From DATADD01 sp046262355 (GTDB lineage: Bacteria; Actinomycetota; CADDZG01; WHSQ01), in contig JBHEMX010000023.1 of assembly GCA_046262355.1 (NCBI GenBank), forward strand, positions 1-28,346: a stretch of 28,346 nucleotides of DNA. The letters are read 5' to 3'. Made by a program: the position numbers and the translations under genes. Numbering within the stretch: the stretch's first letter is position 1; each line of letters starts with the position of its first letter. Below, in pieces: positions 1 to 7,197 of the stretch. The notes beneath the pieces are model-generated. The model ran no database searches, was not told the DNA's origin, and was given only the letters and a program-made list of their open reading frames with translations.

Positions 1-423
1 ATACGGATCGGTCTCGAGCGCTTCCGCATCGATCACCTGGCCGAGTCGATGAGCAACCAACTGTCTTCGGGTCAGCGGACGCTGGTGGGCATCGTCAAGG
101 CGACGCTGCATCGGCCGCGCCTGCTGGTCCTCGATGAACCCACCGCCTCGCTCGACCCAGATGTCGCTCTCCGGGTGCGCACGGGGCTGCACGAGCTCTG
201 CCGTGAGGAGGGCACGACCCTTCTCATCACGAGCCACAACATGCTCGAGATCGAGCGCCTCTGCGAGCGGGTGGTCTTCCTCGCGAGCGGTCGCGTCGTC
301 GCCGACGACTCCCCGGCGGGCGTCGCGGCTCGCTTCGGTCACGGCGACCTCGAGGGTGTCTTCCTCCACCTCGCCGACGTCGCCGACGCGGTTCGAACGG
401 CGGAGGAGGACGTGCCGACGTGA
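1..423 (+). CDS. ABC transporter ATP-binding protein (C-terminal part)
   Basis: The reading frame is open from base 1, so the first part of the gene, with Walker A, lies outside the window. The visible 140 residues hold the ABC signature LSSGQ (about residues 21-25), Walker B LLVLDEP with the D-loop SLD just after it, and the H-loop LLITSHN. This is the ATP-hydrolysing subunit of an ABC transporter, cytoplasmic and bound to the membrane permease. The stop codon overlaps the GTG start of the next gene (GTGA, 4 bases), so it pairs with that ABC-2 permease. Substrate is not visible; such pairs export drugs, lipids or polysaccharides. Confidence 0.93.
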   Translation: MRIGLERFRIDHLAESMSNQLSSGQRTLVGIVKATLHRPRLLVLDEPTASLDPDVALRVRTGLHELCREEGTTLLITSHNMLEIERLCERVVFLASGRVVADDSPAGVAARFGHGDLEGVFLHLADVADAVRTAEEDVPT

Positions 424-1220
424 TCGCGGATGCCCTGAGCCGGCTGCGGATACGAGCGATCGCGCGCCGCCACGCCTATGTGCTCGTGCGCAGCCCTCAC
501 CGACTGTTCGACGTCACGATCTGGCCTCTTGTCGACGTGTTGCTGTTCGGATCGCTCGCGGTCTTCGTCGGGAGCGAGGGAGGAGGCGAGGTCGCCTTCG
601 GCTACCTGCTCTCGGGCATCGTCCTGTGGCACGTCGTGTACCAGTCGCAGATCGCTCTCTCCACAGGGTTCATGGAGGAAACCTGGTCGCGCAACCTCTT
701 GAATCTCATGGTGACTCCTCTGCACGAGGCTGAGTACGTCGCGGGCGTCGCGCTCTTCGGGCTCGTCAAGCTCGTGTTGGGTGTCGTCGTCGTCGCACTC
801 ACCGCGCTCGGCTTCTACGCCTTCGACATCACCGATCTGGGTCTCGGTCTCGTTCCGATCGCCGCCATTCTGCTCGCGGTCGGGTGGGTCATCGCCCTCT
901 TCGTGATCGGCCTCGTGCTGCGCTGGGGCAGCGGAGCCGAAGCTCTTGCGTGGGGCGTCCTGTTCGGCATCATGCCGTTGTCCGGAACCTTCTATCCGGT
1001 CGAGGCGCTGCCGACGATCATCCGTCCGCTGTCGCTGATGCTGCCGACCACGCACGCCTTCACGGCGACGCGCGGGCTCGTCGACGGACGTGGAGTGCTG
1101 TGGGGAGAGCTCGGCATCGCCGCCGCCGGCGCGGTCGTCCTGACGATCGCCGCGCTGGTCTGGCTCACGTACATGCTCCGGATCTTTCGCGCGCGCGGCT
1201 ACATCTCGCGCTACTCATAG
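420..1220 (+). CDS. ABC-2 type transporter permease
   Basis: This 266-residue membrane protein has about six hydrophobic helices. It contains the stretch ETWSRNLLNLMVTPL between helices 2 and 3, which is typical of one ABC-2 permease family, and a P-rich loop after GTFYPVEALP. The start GTG overlaps the stop of the ATPase gene by four bases, implying translational coupling. The two proteins would form an exporter. It ends 48 bases before the end of the convergent phytase gene; a small inverted repeat in that gap may help end transcription. Family assignment is firm, substrate unknown. Confidence 0.9.
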   Translation: MIADALSRLRIRAIARRHAYVLVRSPHRLFDVTIWPLVDVLLFGSLAVFVGSEGGGEVAFGYLLSGIVLWHVVYQSQIALSTGFMEETWSRNLLNLMVTPLHEAEYVAGVALFGLVKLVLGVVVVALTALGFYAFDITDLGLGLVPIAAILLAVGWVIALFVIGLVLRWGSGAEALAWGVLFGIMPLSGTFYPVEALPTIIRPLSLMLPTTHAFTATRGLVDGRGVLWGELGIAAAGAVVLTIAALVWLTYMLRIFRARGYISRYS

Positions 1221-1244
1221 CGTGCTGCATCCAGGGCGCTACAT

Positions 1245-1261
1245 CCAGGCACTACTCCTGG
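1245..1261. terminator. Small inverted repeat between convergent genes
   Basis: CCAGG (1245-1249), a 7-base loop, and CCTGG (1257-1261) lie between the stop codons of the ABC permease and the phytase. The stem is only 5 bp and has no T-run, so a terminator role is a guess from position. Confidence 0.25.
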
Positions 1262-1268
1262 TCCGCAT

Positions 1269-2999
1269 CTACGAGGTTCCGGCTCCAAGCACCTTGGTCG
1301 AGACGGTCGCCTCCTCGGGTTCGGGAAGCGCCGGGTCGACGGGCTCGGCCGGAAGCACGGGGTCTACCGGTGGCGGCGGAGCGACGCCAACCGCGCCGAG
1401 ATCGAGCGCCGCGACGATCTGATCCCAGGACACGAGCTTGAAGTTGGACGTGGCCCCCTCGTCCGTGGCGTCGTGGACGACCAGCAGTCCCTGGGGGTAA
1501 GCAGGGCCGACCGCCGCGCTCGTGACGTCGATGCCGTCGGTCTGGGTGACCGCATCGCCGTCGGCGCCGTCGATCTCGAAGGAGCCGAGGTAGGCGTTGC
1601 TTGCACGGTCGTAGACGGGGAAGGTGTTGTCGCCTTGACTCGAAACGATCACATAGCCGGCTCCGGCGGCGCCGAGGTAGATCGTGACCCCCTCGACGTC
1701 GGCCGAGAGGTGATCGGACCCGACCGCATCGACCTGCGTGCGGGCCGCTCCGTCGCCGGGCTCCGCGCCGTAGCGCCACAGGCCCACTTGCTCCTCTGAG
1801 AGGTAGAGCGCGCCCGTGCCGTCGTCCGCGGCACAGCCCTCGGTCGAAGCGCCGACGTCGAACGAGCGGACCTTGGTCCCGCTCACCGAGCTGCCGTCGG
1901 CCGTGATCTCGAACTGCTCGACCTCGCCTTGCTCGGAGGTGGCGAATGCGTAGAGCCGACCTGACGGCGAGCGATACATGCAGGAGCCGTAAACGGCGAT
2001 GCCGCTCTCGACCGAGCCGACCTGCTCGAGGCCGCCCTCGGCCGTGACGCTGAAGAAGTCGATCGTGTTTGCCGTCCGGTTCGTCGCCGAGGCGAGATCG
2101 ATGCCGACGCCGTCCAGCTCGAACCCGTAGCGGAGATCGACGTTATTCATCCTGCCACTGGGAAGATACTGGCGCTGGCCGCCGTCGAGGCCGTACACGT
2201 GCATCCCTCCGGAGGATGCGTCCTTGTTCGTGGCGATGATCAGGCTCAACGCTGCGTCGGCCGGGTTCACCCAGATCGCCGGGTCGTCCGCCACGTCTCC
2301 CTCGCCGTTGACACCTTCTGTCTCGACCGTCCAAGTCACGCGGGCCGAGCCGGGCTCGGGCGGGGGCGCGGGGGACTCCGTCGGTGCGGGGAGCGGGGAC
2401 TCGCTGGGGAGCGGAGACTCGGTCGGCGCCGGCAGGGGCGTCTCGCTCGGCGCAGGCGCGGGAACGTCGGCCCCGAGCATCACCCGGGGGGCGAAAGGCC
2501 CCTCCGTGCTCGAGACGGCCAGCTCCTCGGAGGTCGACGTTACGAGCGCCACGCTGTAGGTCCCCGGACCGGTCACGATCGAGGAGAGGTCGAGCTCGGC
2601 CCAACCTTCGTCCGTGGCGGCCTGCGCGGCCGCGACGGGCTCGCTCGAGATCCCGGGAGCGTTGTTCCACGTGATCGTGTCCGCGCTCCAGTCGTTGCTC
2701 GCCACGGTCCTCACCTCGAAGCCGGAGTGAGGCTCGGACGCGTAGACCTGCAGGACGGCGCCGCCCGCCTCGAACGACGCGACCTCGAACTTCAGGTAGG
2801 CGATCTCGGGTGGGGTAGCCCCAAGGAGCAGGCTGGGACTCCCGTCGAGGTTGTCGTCCGGGACCGCGGCACTCACATGCGCGTCCTGGGCAATGCCCAG
2901 CGTGGCGGCACGGACGGGCATCAACAGGGCCGTGGTGGTTGCGATCGTCATCGCGACGATCGCTACGACCCCGAGACTCCTGCGTTTCGACGTGACCAT
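1269..2999 (-). CDS. Secreted beta-propeller phytase with N-terminal DNRLRE domain
   Basis: This 576-residue protein has a signal peptide (basic start, hydrophobic core, cleavage near the AAT at 31-33). Residues about 33-178 look like a DNRLRE carbohydrate-binding-like beta domain. A linker rich in P, S, E and T follows (about 179-218), then a 3-phytase-type six-blade propeller (about 219-540) with DDPAIWVNPAD, TNKD and NNVDLRYGFE, segments typical of calcium-dependent phytases. A proline-rich tail ends the protein. It should release phosphate from phytate outside the cell. The ATG has GAGG about 8 bases upstream. Beta-propeller phytases are usually about 350 residues; the extra length is the DNRLRE domain and linkers. 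Function is inferred from family, not tested. Confidence 0.88.
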   Translation of the reverse strand: MVTSKRRSLGVVAIVAMTIATTTALLMPVRAATLGIAQDAHVSAAVPDDNLDGSPSLLLGATPPEIAYLKFEVASFEAGGAVLQVYASEPHSGFEVRTVASNDWSADTITWNNAPGISSEPVAAAQAATDEGWAELDLSSIVTGPGTYSVALVTSTSEELAVSSTEGPFAPRVMLGADVPAPAPSETPLPAPTESPLPSESPLPAPTESPAPPPEPGSARVTWTVETEGVNGEGDVADDPAIWVNPADAALSLIIATNKDASSGGMHVYGLDGGQRQYLPSGRMNNVDLRYGFELDGVGIDLASATNRTANTIDFFSVTAEGGLEQVGSVESGIAVYGSCMYRSPSGRLYAFATSEQGEVEQFEITADGSSVSGTKVRSFDVGASTEGCAADDGTGALYLSEEQVGLWRYGAEPGDGAARTQVDAVGSDHLSADVEGVTIYLGAAGAGYVIVSSQGDNTFPVYDRASNAYLGSFEIDGADGDAVTQTDGIDVTSAAVGPAYPQGLLVVHDATDEGATSNFKLVSWDQIVAALDLGAVGVAPPPPVDPVLPAEPVDPALPEPEEATVSTKVLGAGTS

Positions 3000-3174
3000 G
3001 AGACGACCTCGCTCCCCCGGGTGATGGATGGCTCGGCGTCCGGCCGCGGGCGCGCCCCGTTCGGGGTCTGCGGCGGTGATGCCGCCGCATCGTTCGAGAG
3101 CTCCGCCCGCCCGGACCAGCCCTTTGAGAGCGCAGCTTACCCCCGGATACGCCGGTGGAAAACGCGCCGAGGGA

Positions 3175-3273
3175 TCAGCCGGCGAGCTGCCAGATGCGCA
3201 ACACGCCGAGAAGGCCGCCGATGGAGATCGCGACCAGGAGGAGGATCAGTGCGTAGAGGGTGTTGCGGCGCAT
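3175..3273 (-). CDS. Possible 32-residue single-helix membrane protein
   Basis: A short frame begins MRRNTLYALIL and runs as one hydrophobic helix to a TGA, with two arginines at the N terminus. It lies 25 bases after the receiver gene on the same strand and could be its last cistron. GTG two codons upstream is an alternative start, and no strong ribosome site is visible. It resembles no family I recognise. The composition looks like a real membrane anchor, but with so few codons chance cannot be excluded. Confidence 0.4.
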   Translation of the reverse strand: MRRNTLYALILLLVAISIGGLLGVLRIWQLAG

Positions 3274-3298
3274 CCCCACGAGGATAAGGCCGTCCGCT

Positions 3299-3709
3299 CT
3301 ACCAGGGCGTCGCCTTGAAGTCGCGGCACAGGTCGGTGATGTGGCGCTCGAGCTGATTGAGCCCCTCGACCTTCCCGACGCAGACGGCAACCCCGGCCTC
3401 GCGCGCCTGCCCCTCGAGCATCGAGTCGAGGTAGGCCGTGTAGAGGATGATCGCCTGCCCCGCCCTCTGGGAGCGGATCTGCTTGGCGGCGGTGAGCCCA
3501 TCCATGCCCGGCATCTTGTAGTCCATGACGACGACGTCTGGCTCCGCGTCGTCGGTCAGCCTGACCGCCTCGGGGCCGGACGCGGCCTCGCCCACGACCG
3601 TGAAGCCGTCGAGCTGAAGCATGTCCACGAGCATCGACCGCACGTGGTCGGTGTCGTCGACGACGAGCACGCTCACGTCGGTGATCTCTCTGCGTGCTGA
3701 GCGAGTCAC
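3299..3709 (-). CDS. Stand-alone response-regulator receiver protein (CheY-like)
   Basis: This 136-residue protein is a single receiver domain with no output domain. It has the acidic pair D18-D19, phosphoacceptor D63 (VVVMDYKMPGMDG), T91 (ILYTA) and K113 (VGKVEG), so the phosphorylation site is intact. It should receive phosphate from a histidine kinase not encoded here and act through protein contacts. Its GTG start overlaps the TAG stop of the upstream isomerase-like gene by one base (TAGTG), so the two are probably translated together. The partner is unknown. Confidence 0.9.
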   Translation of the reverse strand: MTRSARREITDVSVLVVDDTDHVRSMLVDMLQLDGFTVVGEAASGPEAVRLTDDAEPDVVVMDYKMPGMDGLTAAKQIRSQRAGQAIILYTAYLDSMLEGQAREAGVAVCVGKVEGLNQLERHITDLCRDFKATPW

Positions 3710-4545
3710 TAGCTGCTGGCCTCTTTTCGCCTAGGGATGCGATTTAGCCTGTCCTCAACATATTCGCGATTTCGCCGCAACGCCTCAACCAGCTCTGCCG
3801 GGCGCTCGAGGTAGCGCCGCAGGGACAGCTCCAGGCAGACGCCGCCGTCGAAGCGATCCCGCCGCAGCCGGTCGAGCAGGCGTTCCACGGGGACGACTCC
3901 GGCGCCGAGCTCGAGGTGACCGTCCCTGCCGTCCCCCGCGTTGTTCGATAGATGGACCTGGACGAGCTTCGGGGCGAGCAGTTCGTAGGCGTCCAAGACG
4001 TCGTGGCGGGCCACGGCGAGATGGCTGGTGTCCATCACCACGGCGTCTGCAGCTGCGAGCAGCTGAGACGGCTGTACCCAGCGATATGCCTGCAGCGCGC
4101 GACGCCCTACCCATATCGGGTACATCGTCTCCACCGCGACGCTCACACCTGTGCGCAGCACGAAGTCTGCCGACCCCTCGGCGAGCCAGCGTGCGTAGGC
4201 GCGCTCCCACAGCAGCGGCGGGTGCACGACGAGCGCCGAGGCGCCGAGCCGGTTGCACATCTCCGCGCCCCGCTCGATCTTGCCGATCGGGTCCATGCCC
4301 CAGACCCCGCGCGTGAGGGTGAGGAAAGGCGCGTGCACGGATGCGATGCGCAACCCGCGTTCGGCTGCGAGACGACCGGGGACCTCGGCTTCCTGGGTGG
4401 TGGCATCCCGAGTCACCATCAACTCGAGCTCGGAGAAGCCTGCTGCGGCCACGGCGTCGAAAGCGGTCGCGAGGTCGAAGGCCCAGAAGGGGCCCGTGGA
4501 GCACTGGATCGAGGGTCCCTCGAGCGGTGCCGTCATCGGTGACAT
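3709..4545 (-). CDS. Sugar phosphate isomerase/epimerase-like TIM barrel
   Basis: This 278-residue protein matches the AP endonuclease family 2 / xylose isomerase-like barrel. Early strands carry FSELELMV, then IASVHAPF (a conserved metal-site region), SALVVHPP, AVETMYP, VMDTSHLAVARHD and LVQVHLSNN; the E, D and H residues in these could bind a divalent metal. The family includes sugar epimerases, inosose dehydratases and endonuclease IV; I cannot name the substrate. Co-translation with a lone receiver domain is unusual. An ATG a few codons downstream (MTAPLEG) is an alternative start. An 11-bp hairpin lies just upstream. Confidence 0.82.
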   Translation of the reverse strand: MSPMTAPLEGPSIQCSTGPFWAFDLATAFDAVAAAGFSELELMVTRDATTQEAEVPGRLAAERGLRIASVHAPFLTLTRGVWGMDPIGKIERGAEMCNRLGASALVVHPPLLWERAYARWLAEGSADFVLRTGVSVAVETMYPIWVGRRALQAYRWVQPSQLLAAADAVVMDTSHLAVARHDVLDAYELLAPKLVQVHLSNNAGDGRDGHLELGAGVVPVERLLDRLRRDRFDGGVCLELSLRRYLERPAELVEALRRNREYVEDRLNRIPRRKEASS

Positions 4546-4565
4546 GCTCGCACGACGCGCGCGAG

Positions 4566-4593
4566 GGCGCCTCCGGGAGGGACCGGAGGCGCC
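4566..4593. repeat. Perfect 11-bp inverted repeat upstream of the isomerase gene
   Basis: GGCGCCTCCGG (4566-4576) and CCGGAGGCGCC (4583-4593) flank a 6-base loop. It begins 20 bases upstream of the start codon at 4545, so it would sit in the 5' leader of the minus-strand transcript or act as an operator. No T-run follows on either strand. Confidence 0.6.
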
Positions 4594-4776
4594 GTGGAGC
4601 CAGGGACGGGCCGGTTTTGGGGCGGGCTGGGAGGCTCGTTGCGCGACCCGCGAGGGCCGTGCGACATCGTCCCGTCCTCGTTTGACTCCACCTAGTGATT
4701 CGGGCGCCGGGCGCTCGACCTTGAGCTACGGACAGGGATTTCTTGGTCTAGAGCCCGGGGTCGAGCGGCATACAAG

Positions 4777-4804
4777 TCCCCGCCGCTGGGCATACCGGCG
4801 GGGA
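4777..4804 (+). promoter_or_regulatory. Leader hairpin before the DUF378 gene
   Basis: TCCCCGCCG (4777-4785) pairs perfectly with CGGCGGGGA (4796-4804) around a 10-base loop. It ends 10 bases before the ribosome site AAAGGAG (4815-4821) of the DUF378 gene. A weak promoter candidate, TTGAGC (4721) - 17 - TGGTCT (4744), would place it in the transcript. It could affect mRNA stability or initiation; it matches no riboswitch class I know. Confidence 0.45.
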
Positions 4805-4831
4805 AGGTCTAGTGAAAGGAGCACGCCGGAG

Positions 4832-5056
4832 ATGGCCACACTGCTGGGACGAAAGAAGGCCCCCGCACCGGACACGCTCGACGTCGTGGCGTCGACGCTG
4901 GTGACGGTCGGAGCCGTCAACTGGGGCCTCGTCGGGCTGTTCAACCTCGACCTCGTCGCAACCCTGTTCGGGAGGAGGTCGCTGTTGTCCAAGCTGGTCT
5001 ACGTCGCCGTCGGCGCGAGCGCCGTCTACCTGGTGAGCGAAGCCGCGGCCGACTGA
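4832..5056 (+). CDS. DUF378 family small membrane protein
   Basis: This 74-residue protein matches DUF378: two helices, the first (about 19-46) containing GAVNWGLVGLFNLDLV, the family's hallmark, and the second (about 53-70) LVYVAVGASAVYLV. DUF378 proteins are inner-membrane proteins of unknown function. The ATG at 4832 is chosen because AAAGGAG precedes it by 10 bases and the family motif follows at the usual distance; the frame is open much further upstream but that part has no family-like sequence. It stands alone between genes on the opposite strand. Confidence 0.85.
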   Translation: MATLLGRKKAPAPDTLDVVASTLVTVGAVNWGLVGLFNLDLVATLFGRRSLLSKLVYVAVGASAVYLVSEAAAD

Positions 5057-5125
5057 CGGACCACCAGCAGCGGTGACGCTTGAAGCCTTCACCGGTCGCT
5101 CTCCGCATCCGGCCCCGGGTCGCTC

Positions 5126-5280
5126 GGTCCGTCGGCGCGCCGCCAACCTCGATCGGGCCGGCTTTCCGGACCTGAGGCCCTGTACCGCCGCCGAGCGACG
5201 GTGGAGGGCATCTGCTCGCTCTGCGGGCGCGCCGCAAGCTCGGCCGGCCCGAGGCTTCCGGGCCCGGGGCCCTGTACCAC
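5126..5280. repeat. Two imperfect tandem GC-rich hairpin repeats
   Basis: Two related blocks, about 5135-5186 and 5226-5278, both start with a GCGCGCCGC core, contain a central stem-loop (the second: AAGCTCGG / CCGAGGCTT), and end with GGCCCTGTACC. They fill much of the gap between the DUF378 gene and the end of the Crp-like gene. They could end transcription from both sides; they do not look protein-coding. Confidence 0.5.
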
Positions 5281-5292
5281 TGGGTGCCCCGA

Positions 5293-5970
5293 CTAGCGCC
5301 TCCCGGCGCAGCGGATCCTCTCGAGGGCGTCGGGGCGCAGGATCCTCAGGCGCCGGCCCCTGTAGTCGAGCACTCCCTCGCTCTTGAACGCGCGCAGCGT
5401 CTTGCAGGCGCTCTCCCGGCACATCCCGGCGAGCCGCCCGAGGTCCTCTTGCGCGAGCGGGAGCTCGATCTCGATGGCGCCGCCGCGCGGGTGACCGAGG
5501 AGGTCCGCGAGATCGAGCAGGCGTCCCGCAAGGCGTGCGGGGACCGTGCTCGTGCTGCGCTCGAGGGCGGAGTCGCACAGCCAGCGCGCGCGCTGCGCCA
5601 TCACGCGCGCGACCTCGAGGGCGGCCGCGGCGTTGCGCGCAAGGAGCTCGAGCAGGAGGTCGGCATCGACGCCTACGACGTCGGCGGGGGTGGCCGCGAT
5701 CGCATCGAGCGGCTGCGGCCAGCCGTCTATCGCCGCGACCTCTCCCACGATCTCGCCGGGACGCGCCAGGCACAGGATCGCGCTGTGACCATCGCCGCTG
5801 CGGGCGGTGAGCTTGATCACTCCGGAAGCCACGAGATGCGCGCGCCGCGCCCGATCGCCCGCCAGGCAGATCGCTTGGCCCCGGGCAAGCCTGCGGGGCA
5901 CGGCGCGCCCCAGCAGCCGGGCACGATCTGCGGGATCGAGGGCATCGATCACGGCGCTGTCGGTTCGCAT
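5293..5970 (-). CDS. Crp/Fnr family transcriptional regulator
   Basis: This 225-residue protein has a cyclic-nucleotide-binding-like beta barrel (about 12-115), a dimerisation helix (about 112-140), and a C-terminal winged helix (about 145-215) with LAQEDLGRLAGMCRESACKT as the Crp-type helix-turn-helix. The usual cAMP-contact motif is not clear, and the N terminus lacks an Fnr-type cysteine cluster, so the ligand is unknown. ATG at 5970 is preferred because GGAGG lies 6 bases upstream; an upstream TTG in frame lacks such a site. It is divergent from the CcdA-like gene and may regulate it or the nearby cytochrome genes. Confidence 0.88.
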   Translation of the reverse strand: MRTDSAVIDALDPADRARLLGRAVPRRLARGQAICLAGDRARRAHLVASGVIKLTARSGDGHSAILCLARPGEIVGEVAAIDGWPQPLDAIAATPADVVGVDADLLLELLARNAAAALEVARVMAQRARWLCDSALERSTSTVPARLAGRLLDLADLLGHPRGGAIEIELPLAQEDLGRLAGMCRESACKTLRAFKSEGVLDYRGRRLRILRPDALERIRCAGRR

Positions 5971-6087
5971 CGCGCACCTCCAAGTGAGCGGCAACTCCCG
6001 AGGCGCGGCCCTCTGGGCGCAACGCTAACCTCAGCCGGCCGCCGCCGTCCAGGCCCGGTTACTGTGCCTCCACGCGAAGATCGCTCC
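5971..6087. promoter_or_regulatory. Divergent intergenic region, Crp-like gene and ccdA region
   Basis: This 117-base gap must hold promoters for both directions. Beyond the GGAGG site (5977-5981, minus strand) of the Crp-like gene, I see no clear -35/-10 pair and no Crp/Fnr palindrome. Confidence 0.35.
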
Positions 6088-6258
6088 ATGGAAGCCTCCG
6101 CAGCCGCACCCGCAGCCGCAGCGCCGCGCGGCAGGCGAGGCGTTCGTCTCGCGCTCTTGCCGGTCCCGGCTGTCGTCTTCGTGGGCCTGCTCGCGCTCGC
6201 CGGGGCGCGTCGCTCGGGTCCGCCACAGCTCGAGGTCCTGGTGGCCGGCGCTGCCTGA
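6088..6258 (+). CDS. 56-codon frame upstream of ccdA, possibly its N-terminal part
   Basis: The frame starts MEASAAAPAAAAPRG and has one hydrophobic helix (about 19-40), then stops at TGA 6256-6258. CcdA-like sequence begins in the +1 frame right over this stop (PVAFLAGLVSFLSPC), and that frame has no ATG, GTG or TTG upstream of 6293. So this may be a separate small membrane protein translationally coupled to ccdA, or the true N terminus joined by a frameshift or sequencing error. The N-terminal Ala-rich region gives no family clue, and its own ribosome site is weak. Confidence 0.4.
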   Translation: MEASAAAPAAAAPRGRRGVRLALLPVPAVVFVGLLALAGARRSGPPQLEVLVAGAA

Positions 6259-6292
6259 CGCAAGCGCGCCGGTCGCGTTCCTCGCGGGGCTC

Positions 6293-6985
6293 GTGTCGTT
6301 CCTGTCGCCCTGCGTGCTGCCGCTCGTGCCGGGATACCTGTCGTACATGTCGGGGATCGGGTCGGCGGAGGGGGGCCAGAGGCGGTCCCTGCACACGGGG
6401 ATCGTTGCGCTCGCGTTCGTGCTCGGCTTCACCGCGGTCTTCGTGCCTCTCGGCGCCACCGCCACCGTCCTCGGCTCCCTGCTCGTCGAATACCGAACGA
6501 CGCTCGGTCGCATCGGCGGTGTGCTGATCATCGTCATGGGTCTGGTCTTCATGGGAGCCCTGCGCCTCCCGTGGCTCTATCGCGAGGCCCGCTTCCATCC
6601 CACCCCGAAGGCTGGTCTGTGGGGAAGCGTCCTCCTCGGCGTAGCCTTCGCGTTCGGTTGGACCCCCTGCATCGGCACCACGATGGGCGTTGCGCTGACG
6701 ATGGCGGCGGGGCGGGCGAGCGCCGGCGGTCCCGCCGAGGGCGCCTTCCTTCTCGCCGTGTACTCGCTCGGCCTCGGGGTGCCGTTCATCCTCGCCGGCC
6801 TCGGGGTCGCGCGTCTCACGAACGCGGTCGCGTGGCTGCGCCGGCACGCCCGGGCGGTGAACCTCGCCGGCGGCACGCTCCTCGTTACGGTCGGCGTCCT
6901 GTTCCTCACGGATCAGCTCTTCCGCATCTCGATCTGGATGCAGAAGGCGTTCATCGCGGCGAACCTCGACTTCTGGAGCTTCTAG
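6293..6985 (+). CDS. ccdA: CcdA/DsbD-like thiol-disulfide membrane transporter
   Basis: About 230 residues with six hydrophobic helices. The two conserved half-motifs are SPCVLPLVPGYLSYMSG (C7 from GTG 6293) and GWTPCIGTT (C126), the cysteines that carry electrons across the membrane in CcdA. It would keep extracytoplasmic thiols reduced, as needed for cytochrome c maturation, matching the ccm genes later in the window. Family-typical sequence extends upstream of the GTG (PVAFLAGLV, coding from about 6269), meaning the real start is earlier; the only nearby candidate is a CTG at 6251. See the finding on the missing start. Confidence 0.85.
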   Translation: MSFLSPCVLPLVPGYLSYMSGIGSAEGGQRRSLHTGIVALAFVLGFTAVFVPLGATATVLGSLLVEYRTTLGRIGGVLIIVMGLVFMGALRLPWLYREARFHPTPKAGLWGSVLLGVAFAFGWTPCIGTTMGVALTMAAGRASAGGPAEGAFLLAVYSLGLGVPFILAGLGVARLTNAVAWLRRHARAVNLAGGTLLVTVGVLFLTDQLFRISIWMQKAFIAANLDFWSF

Positions 6986-7027
6986 GCGCCGCTCGGGTCG
7001 GCTCCCCCTCGAGCCTCTTGCATCCAG

Positions 7028-7042
7028 GCACGCATGGCGTGC
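7028..7042 (+). terminator. Small hairpin after ccdA
   Basis: GCACGC (7028-7033), loop ATG, GCGTGC (7037-7042) lies 42 bases after the ccdA stop. The short stem and absence of a T-run make a terminator role only possible. The remainder of the gap to the Rex operator shows nothing clear. Confidence 0.25.
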
Positions 7043-7162
7043 TCCCTCGCCGAAGGTCGGGCGGGCGGGGGGGCGCCGCGCTGTGCCCGGCGCACAAGCC
7101 CTCGCCGCTGCCTTTGTGTCTCGACGGGGCCGCGAAAGTGCTGGTCGGAGCGGCTTTGGAGT

Positions 7163-7180
7163 TTGTGATTCCACTCACAA
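7163..7180. promoter_or_regulatory. Rex operator
   Basis: TTGTGATTCCACTCACAA is a palindrome with TTGTGA/TCACAA arms and a 6-base centre, matching the known Rex consensus TTGTGAAnnnnTTCACAA at nearly all fixed positions. It lies 17 bases before the rex start. Rex is known to bind such sites when NADH/NAD+ is low and to leave when NADH is high, so this operator should couple the heme operon to the cell's redox state by autoregulation. Confidence 0.93.
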
Positions 7181-7190
7181 GCCGTAGGAT
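7163..7190 (+). promoter_or_regulatory. Probable promoter of the rex-hem operon
   Basis: TTGTGA (7163-7168, which is also the left arm of the Rex operator) and TAGGAT (7185-7190) are separated by 16 bases and resemble -35 and -10 boxes. Transcription would start about 7 bases later, at or next to the ATG at 7198, which would make the rex mRNA leaderless. Rex bound here would block RNA polymerase directly. Confidence 0.55.
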
Positions 7191-7197
7191 GAGGTCG

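Noticed and set aside
4653..4831. Upstream extension of the DUF378 frame, open to about 4253
   Set aside because: The added residues are Arg-rich without family similarity, and a good ribosome site directly precedes the ATG at 4832.
5971..5994. Eight-codon N-terminal extension of the Crp-like protein from a TTG
   Set aside because: GGAGG lies between that TTG and the ATG at 5970, at ideal spacing for the ATG.
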